Of a stretch of DNA of 64,000 bases, positions 58,779 to 64,000 are shown piece by piece; the first letter of the stretch is position 1; every line of letters begins with the position of its first letter. The DNA comes from Fulvia fulva. Its lineage: Eukaryota; Ascomycota; Dothideomycetes; Mycosphaerellales; Mycosphaerellaceae. The DNA is taken from positions 3,224,001 through 3,288,000 of the forward strand of contig NC_063012.1 of assembly GCF_020509005.1 (NCBI RefSeq), given 5' to 3'. The notes below the pieces were generated by a model. The model did not search any database. It had not been told where the DNA came from and was given only the letters and a program-made list of their open reading frames with translations. Position numbers and translations under genes: made by a program.

Positions 58779-60140
58779 ACTATACTATAGCCGCGAGCTT
58801 CGACCTAGAAGCCAAACAATTCGATATTGTTAACGCCTTCCTAAACTCGGACCTACTATATACTATATATCTATAACCACCTCCTAGAATCGATAGGCTA
58901 TCCTATAGACACGTCCTTAAGCTAGTTAAGGCCCTCTACGGTCTAAAGGAGTCCCCTTTATTATAGTACTACTCCCTAACCGAGACGCTAGCCTCCCTTA
59001 GACTAGTACCTCTATCGGACTCCGAATATATCTACTATAACAATAAGGTTATATTCTTCTTTTACGTTAACGACCTAGTTATACTCTACTACCGTAAGTA
59101 TAAGTCCTATACTACTAATATTAAGTAGCGGCTACTTACTAAGTACGAGATGTACGAGCTCGGTGATCTCTCCTAGTTCCTAGGAATTAAGGTTACGCGC
59201 GATAGAAACAAGCGCTTACTATAGCTCTCTTAAGAAGACTATATTAAGAAACTAGCCGCTAAATTTAGTATATCTACGAATGTACGTAAAACGACAGTAC
59301 TAGTAGATTAATACCTTAATTAGACCGTTCTAGAGGGTTATCAACCCACCTCTATCGCTATCCTTACGTACTAATAACGTATAGGATCCCTCAACTTCGC
59401 CGCTATATATACGCGGCCTAATATCGCCTTTTCCTTATCTATACTATCGTAGTATCTAACTAAGCTAACTAAGACACACCTTAAGCTTACAGATTAGTAC
59501 TTACGCTATCTCCTAGAGACTAAGAACCTCTGCCTTATATATAGTACTAGTAAATATATCACTAGCCTTTATAGCTAACTAGAGCACCTCGGTAGTAACT
59601 ACGAGTTCTTTAGAGCATCGGACGCGTCCTACGGTATAAATAATAATAGGACTAGCTTAAATAGCTAGGTCTTTATACTATTCGGTAGACTAGTAGATTA
59701 TAAGGTATCTAAACAAATCACTATTACTAAGTCCTTAATAGAGGCTAAGGTACTCGGGCTTTTATAAGCCGCCTTAGAGCTTATATAGTAGGAACGAGTC
59801 TTTACTAAGATACACCTTTAGTTCAATTAGCGTACCTACTTATACTACGATAATACGTAGACTATCCGCCTTATTAACTAATAAGGGCAAAAGCTTAACA
59901 CGAAGCTACGCTACATTAATATCTACTACTACTAGCTCCGATAGCGAGACTAGCGCGGAGACATTAAGATTAAGTATCTTAGTACTAACGACATGCCTAT
60001 AGACGGGCTGACTAAGCTACTTCTACTATAGAAGCATAAGCACTTCGTTAAGCTGCTTAATATAGCTAAGGAAGGCGTAGACCTACGTACCTTAGTACCC
60101 TCTATAGCCGTATTAGGAGGTAACGGGCCAATAGACGCCT
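58779..60140 (+). pseudogene. Copia reverse transcriptase and RNase H (RIPed)
   Basis: FDIVNAFLNSDLL at about 58,822-58,860 is the first catalytic Asp box of copia RT. FYVNDLVILYY at about 59,060-59,090 is the YVDD box with the first Asp changed to Asn. RNase H follows with a DNT-TIRLIN box (about 59,848-59,880) and TKLRYINIYYY (about 59,900-59,935), the RIPed form of the TKLRHIDIHHH motif. The frame ends near 60,140. It is inactive because of many stops. Confidence 0.85.
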
Positions 60141-61216
60141 AAGAAGCCCGTAGTAGCGGCCTTACCTCATCTCGAAACGAACACCGAACGGCTTTATCTT
60201 TACGGACACCTCTCTAGAAGCGCTAGTAGGCGCAAAACACGGCTACTAGTAGCTACTAATGCTATAGACAATAACGAAGCTAGGGCAAAGTATCTACTAT
60301 TCACTAGTACGGCCCTAGCACTATCATTAATAGGTGTTTCTCGGACTCCTATTAGCTAATAGCGTAAGGGCGAGAAACACCCCTATTACTAGTAGTAGCG
60401 TACGCGCGCGCTATAAAAGTAGCGCGTCTAATTAGAACGCGAGAAACGCCTCTAACTTACTACTAGTAACAACACTACTACCTTGTTACTATATTATCCG
60501 CTACTTTTATATATAGTACACACTTGCCCAAAACAAAAAGGTGTCACTACCCTAAGGTAATGACCTTTAAAAGTGTAGAAAGTAAGGTACCCCGAAGGTG
60601 CCTTTTTAACTTTCCGATACCGTTGCTCCGGTGTTACCTATTAGAGCCCTATTACACCTTATATAGTATAAGCTCTATCGTAGACAGCCTAGTGCATTAC
60701 GCTACTAACTAGTATCTTATACTCCCTAGGGGTAGAGCGAGCTCTCTTACTATTCGCCGGAGCGAAATGACTTAGTATAGAGTAATTATCGGACAATTTA
60801 ATAAGTTAAGCGGACGACAATATATGTTTAAGTATACGATAGGACTAAGGCTACCCCTAGATTGAACTTAGGACCTCTAATGTTTGCCGGTAGGTAAGAT
60901 GATTATATACTTAAGTAAAAGTCCGTATAACGGGACTATTACCTAAGCTATCTTACCGGTAATAGTTACACAATCTATACTTTATTATATAGGGAACAAT
61001 AGCAGTAGTGAAAGTAAGGAATGAGGGAAGGGGTACAAAGCTCACCTTACTTACCTTAGCTCACTTTACTTAAAATAGCTGACTTACCCTTACTATAGTA
61101 GTAGTAATACCGAGGGCCTAACGTCACTACTATAGGTAGGGGGGGTAGTTATGACAGGGTGTACGCGATTATATAGGAATTAGCTCATTTACTCTAGCGT
61201 ACGAGCTAAGGGGGTG
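60141..61216 (+). other. Copia 3' non-coding region with polypurine tract
   Basis: About 1.1 kb between RNase H and the 3' LTR, long for such a region. It keeps more CpA and TpG than most of the block. GGTAAGAT (60893-60900) and ATCTTACC (60950-60957) form an inverted repeat with a smaller AGTCC/GGACT hairpin inside. The purine run AAGGGGGTG (61208-61216) just before the LTR is the likely polypurine tract. A 62-aa frame at 60524-60712 has no recognisable features. Confidence 0.6.
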
Positions 61217-61423
61217 TGTCGCGATCCGAGCGTGTATATAGGCAACATCCTATTATCAATACTTAAGGCTACGTACGCTAAGAATCAGGTGACTAATTAG
61301 TCACCTATAGCCTCTTTAAGAGCAATACTTGTCTATTCTAGATAGACATATATAATATACAACCTGCTTTTAAAACACCCTATATAAGCCCGTATAATAA
61401 CTTCCTATACTTCTAACGTAATA
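61217..61423 (+). repeat. Copia 3' LTR, 207 bp
   Basis: Pair of 52985-53191, less RIPed. It holds a perfect 20-bp palindrome at 61287-61306 (half-site AGGTGACTAA). Confidence 0.93.
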
Positions 61424-61428
61424 GAGTA

Positions 61429-61752
61429 CTTCTTAATAACGTTAAGGACCTACGGCGTATTACGAACTAGATACTAGAGAAGGGCTAGCTAGAACAGTAC
61501 CGCCTAGTAGGAGTAGTATAGGAAGAGAGGACACGGCGTAGCGCGACGAGACTAGCTAGGAGCGGGGGCTAACGGGGTAGTAATATAGACTATATACGTT
61601 TAGAGGGAAAGCTAATCTAGATAAGGAGAAGTCGGGGGCGGGAAGGGTTTTTACCTATTCGGGTTTCCCTTTATATATAATAATAGATATATATCTATAT
61701 AGACCGAATAGGGTCCTAGAATAGGGGAATAACAAATCTTTCTATCTATCTA
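61429..61752 (+). pseudogene. LINE L2 ORF2 end, 3' UTR and tail (RIPed)
   Basis: Continuation of L2 after the copia element, collinear with L1 18,210-18,532. It carries the same 3' UTR hairpin (GGAAGGG / CCCTTT) and a TATC tail. Confidence 0.9.
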
Positions 61753-63050
61753 TATACCCGGGCTAGGTATTCGTTCTCCCCTAGTAAGTTTTCCGCCTCC
61801 GTATATAGAGTCGTCTACGCTATATTATTTATTATTAGCCTCTACTTTCTATAAAGTAGGCCTTAGCTTATATCCTAGGGTTTTCCTTAGTTTGTTCCTC
61901 GGCTTAGCTCTTAGTACTAAATGTTTATAAGGCTATAGCTCTTATTAGTTACTATCCCCCGCTACTATTCGGGGTGAGGTCGCGCTTACTAATTAGGTAG
62001 TTATCCTCCGTAGCTCCGTGACTCTAGGGTCTACCGTTAGGGGAACGGAACCTTAGTTTTAGGGTTCTTTATACTACGATTACGCCGCCGCTAGCGTAGG
62101 CGGGCCGCTACTACTTAAGTAGATTACTCGTCTTAATAAGGGCTGTCAAATAGATAGTCCTCGTCGATGTTCTAATCTAGTCCCTAGCTTTAGCGATCTG
62201 TTAGTAATTATATAATTATATAGTCTAGATCGTTAAACTTATTATTAATATCGTAAAGTAGGTAGTACTAAGTTATAAATTCCGTAAACCTTAGGTTTGT
62301 TCTAAGTCCTCGGATAAGCTTACTTAGTATTATTTGCTTATTATAGTACCCTCTAGCTTTAAGGATATCCTACTAAGTATTTTCGTATTTATTAATATAG
62401 TCCTAAGTACTATCGAAACGGATTATTATAATAGCATTAAAATACGCTTCGGCTTATTCCCGAGTACGTATATCCGTTACTATATACCGTATAACTAGGT
62501 AGTTATAGGCCTCCTTAGGTCGTTAAAGGATTTAAGTTGTCCCTTAACGAGGAGTATATCTATTTAATAAGGAGAGCTAGCGCGGTCGCTACGATTTTTC
62601 GGCCCTTATCGTATTCCTCGAGTATAAAACGATAAAGGGCTATTCGTCCCTTAAAATCGACGCCTTTCTTTTAGTCGTCGGTGCTTTATATAACACTAGC
62701 TAGGAGTTACTTAACTTCCTCGCTTCCGAGGGTAGTTCTCCCTTCGGTCTTCTTCTTCGGGGAAGGTAGAGGTATAGGGGTAGGGGTAGGGATAGTAGTA
62801 GTAGTAGCTATTACTACTTTTAGTGCCTTTAGTTATTCAAGATTATAGTCCTCTAGATCCGGTCATTCCGTAGCTACGTAGGTGCCGGTGAAAATATCCT
62901 AGACGCCCTTTACTAGGGCGGCGACTTTAAAGTTACGTTTCTAGGCGCGCGTATTACGCTTGCCTTAGAGTTATTAGTCCGGGGATAGTATCCTATCGTC
63001 GACTTCTCGTCGGGAGAAAGGTATTATAGAGTAGGTTTTGTAAAGATGTT
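61753..63050 (-). pseudogene. LINE L0 ORF1 N-terminal part and 5' UTR (RIPed)
   Basis: RIPed sequence between L2 and the normal DNA at the right edge. It is best read as the 5' part of minus-strand L0: N-terminal ORF1 with a low-complexity stretch (62,755-62,830), then 5' UTR. No motif is decisive, and the 5' limit (about 63,050) is set by the loss of the RIP signature, not by a target duplication, because the other end of L0 is outside the window. Confidence 0.5.
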
Positions 63051-64000
63051 TAGATAATATTGATCTCACTTAAGTTTTAGGAGTAGTAGTTGATTTTCCT
63101 TACGTAGCGAAAAGCGACCACCTATAACCTGTTGAACAAGATAATATGTGAGATATAGAACTACGTGCTCTAGCTATTAGCGAGAGATTATATCTTCTCG
63201 CTGAATAAAGGATGCTGCATGCGGTACGTCCGCATGCAGCCTATCCGGATGCGGTGAGGTATGTAGAGTCCGTTTTCAACAATTCGAGGGAGAACACGCC
63301 GGAGAAATCATCTTCTGAGGCTGCCGATTGAATTGTTCCTGAAGTTACATACGTCTTGAACATGCAGACGTTTTCCCGAGCAATATGATGCTGGTGCTCT
63401 GGAACCACAGACGAGACATAGGTCACGGGTCAGGGATGCGACAGAGTTGAATCCTGCCCTACGCGTTTCGAAGATTTCCTCGCTTCGTTTCTTCGACTGT
63501 GCAGCTTAGAAGCAACCGTGAAGGTCGGGGCTCAGGCGTCGAGATGCGACGTATCATTTGTGAGCGCGATGCGGCCGACTGCATGGTCGCACTCGAAGGT
63601 GTTTGGTGCATGTGACAACTCAAAAGCTTGCGCTGCGTCACCGTCATTCACAGACCAGGCCCCACCGCGCTATACCCAAACAGTTCTAACTCCAAAAGTT
63701 CCATTCACTTCGCGTTTTCCCCTTCCTTCAATTCTTAATTTCCCAATCCCACAACAACAACTTGCAACAACACACAGTCATCGACTCGACACTATCGCCA
63801 TTTCCAAACATCGACAAGAAACGTATTACAGTCATTGAGACCAAACACATTTTGACATACGCACGTGCTGGACAAGTCGCGCGCCGTCGCACGAGGCACT
63901 AAATGTGAGTAAAACCTCGCATTCACCAGGTGATATCGCGTAGCACTCACTCGCACTTATTTGCGCGCACATGAACACTGAGCTGTCCGGCGTTGCTGCC
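63051..64000. other. Non-RIPed flank, probable promoter and 5' end of a gene
   Basis: Dinucleotide use returns to normal from about 63,100-63,200. The part from 63,700 to 63,830 is C-, T- and CAACA-rich, typical of fungal promoters and 5' UTRs. Near 63,904 an ATG-like sequence is followed by GTGAGT, a possible 5' splice site, so a first exon may begin here and the gene continue beyond the window. The short frames at 63241-63426 (minus), 63459-63647 (minus) and 63518-63838 (plus) have no recognisable domain. I cannot name the gene. Confidence 0.4.
63214..63240. other. Perfect 11-bp inverted repeat at the repeat/euchromatin border
   Basis: GCTGCATGCGG (63214-63224) and CCGCATGCAGC (63230-63240) around TACGT form a strong hairpin. 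A second, imperfect hairpin (GCGAGAG.../...TTCTCGC, 63180-63201) lies just before it. It could be a transcription terminator or the end of a small inverted-repeat element; no partner was seen. Confidence 0.6.

Larger units (their letters stand above)
52985..61423 (+). mobile_element. Ty1/copia element (RIPed) with a nested LINE
   Basis: 207-bp LTRs at 52985-53191 and 61217-61423, with the 5-bp duplication GAGTA (52980-52984 and 61424-61428), inserted in L2. The plus-strand order gag, protease, integrase, RT, RNase H identifies copia. LINE G (57139-58764) interrupts it between integrase and RT. RIP is evident but somewhat milder in the 3' non-coding part and right LTR. Confidence 0.92.

Noticed and set aside
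60841..60925. tRNA-like sequence on the minus strand with a GTTCAATC box
   Set aside because: The T-arm stem does not pair properly and no matching acceptor half or A box is found at the right distance.
63518..63838. 106-aa plus-strand frame in the right flank
   Set aside because: Low-complexity Pro-, Thr-, Ser- and Gln-rich reading of a promoter/5' UTR-like sequence; no recognisable domain or codon pattern.

Overview
This window is a block of nested, mutated retrotransposons from a filamentous ascomycete (Pezizomycotina) genome. Bases 1 to about 63,050 contain almost no ordinary genes. Most of the DNA carries an extreme repeat-induced point mutation (RIP) signature: CpA and TpG dinucleotides are nearly absent and replaced by TpA, while CpG survives. 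Old reading frames are therefore full of TAA and TAG stops made from CAA, CAG and TGG codons. Normal dinucleotide use returns only in the last kilobase and inside a few younger LINE copies.

Nesting was reconstructed from target-site duplications (TSDs) and from elements that resume after an insertion. The oldest element is a minus-strand Tad1-like LINE (L0: 8724-10093, 12951-13549, 18546-19374, 61753-~63050). It is interrupted on the left by the edge of an LTR element (G0, LTR fragment ending 8723), into which a minus-strand Ty3/gypsy element (G1, ending 6971) was inserted. G1 is itself hit by LINE copy A (354-3324), and the G0 LTR is hit by LINE E (6991-8561). L0 is further interrupted by LINE copy B (10094-12936), by an intact full-length LINE L1 (13550-18532) and by a RIPed full-length LINE L2. 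L2 (19375-20776, 48242-48867, 50446-52984, 61429-61752) is split by gypsy G3 (20777-48241), by LINE copy D (48868-50431) and by a Ty1/copia element (52985-61423), which holds another LINE (57139-58764). G3 contains gypsy G4 (22156-37565) and LINE copy C (37780-42669). G4 contains a LINE fragment (22669-23644) and gypsy G2 (28963-36178). The deepest chain has five levels: L0, L2, G3, G4, G2.

The only intact genes are the two ORFs of L1: a Gag-like ORF1 with three CCHC-type knuckles, and ORF2 with an AP-type endonuclease and a reverse transcriptase that keep their catalytic residues. LINE E and LINE C are younger than most of the block. E has no visible RIP; C is one continuous ORF2 frame broken by nine TAG stops.

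The most interesting signal is a 1,079-bp module. Four LINE copies (A, B, C, D) carry it upstream of the LINE sequence. It always ends at the same 3' position but is joined each time to a different internal point of the LINE, and in copy A the module itself is 5'-truncated. This is the pattern described for MINE (WEIRD-MGL) chimeras of Magnaporthe, explained there by template switching of the LINE reverse transcriptase onto a second RNA. The sequence from about 63,050 to 64,000 looks like ordinary fungal euchromatin, possibly the promoter and 5' end of a gene that runs off the window.
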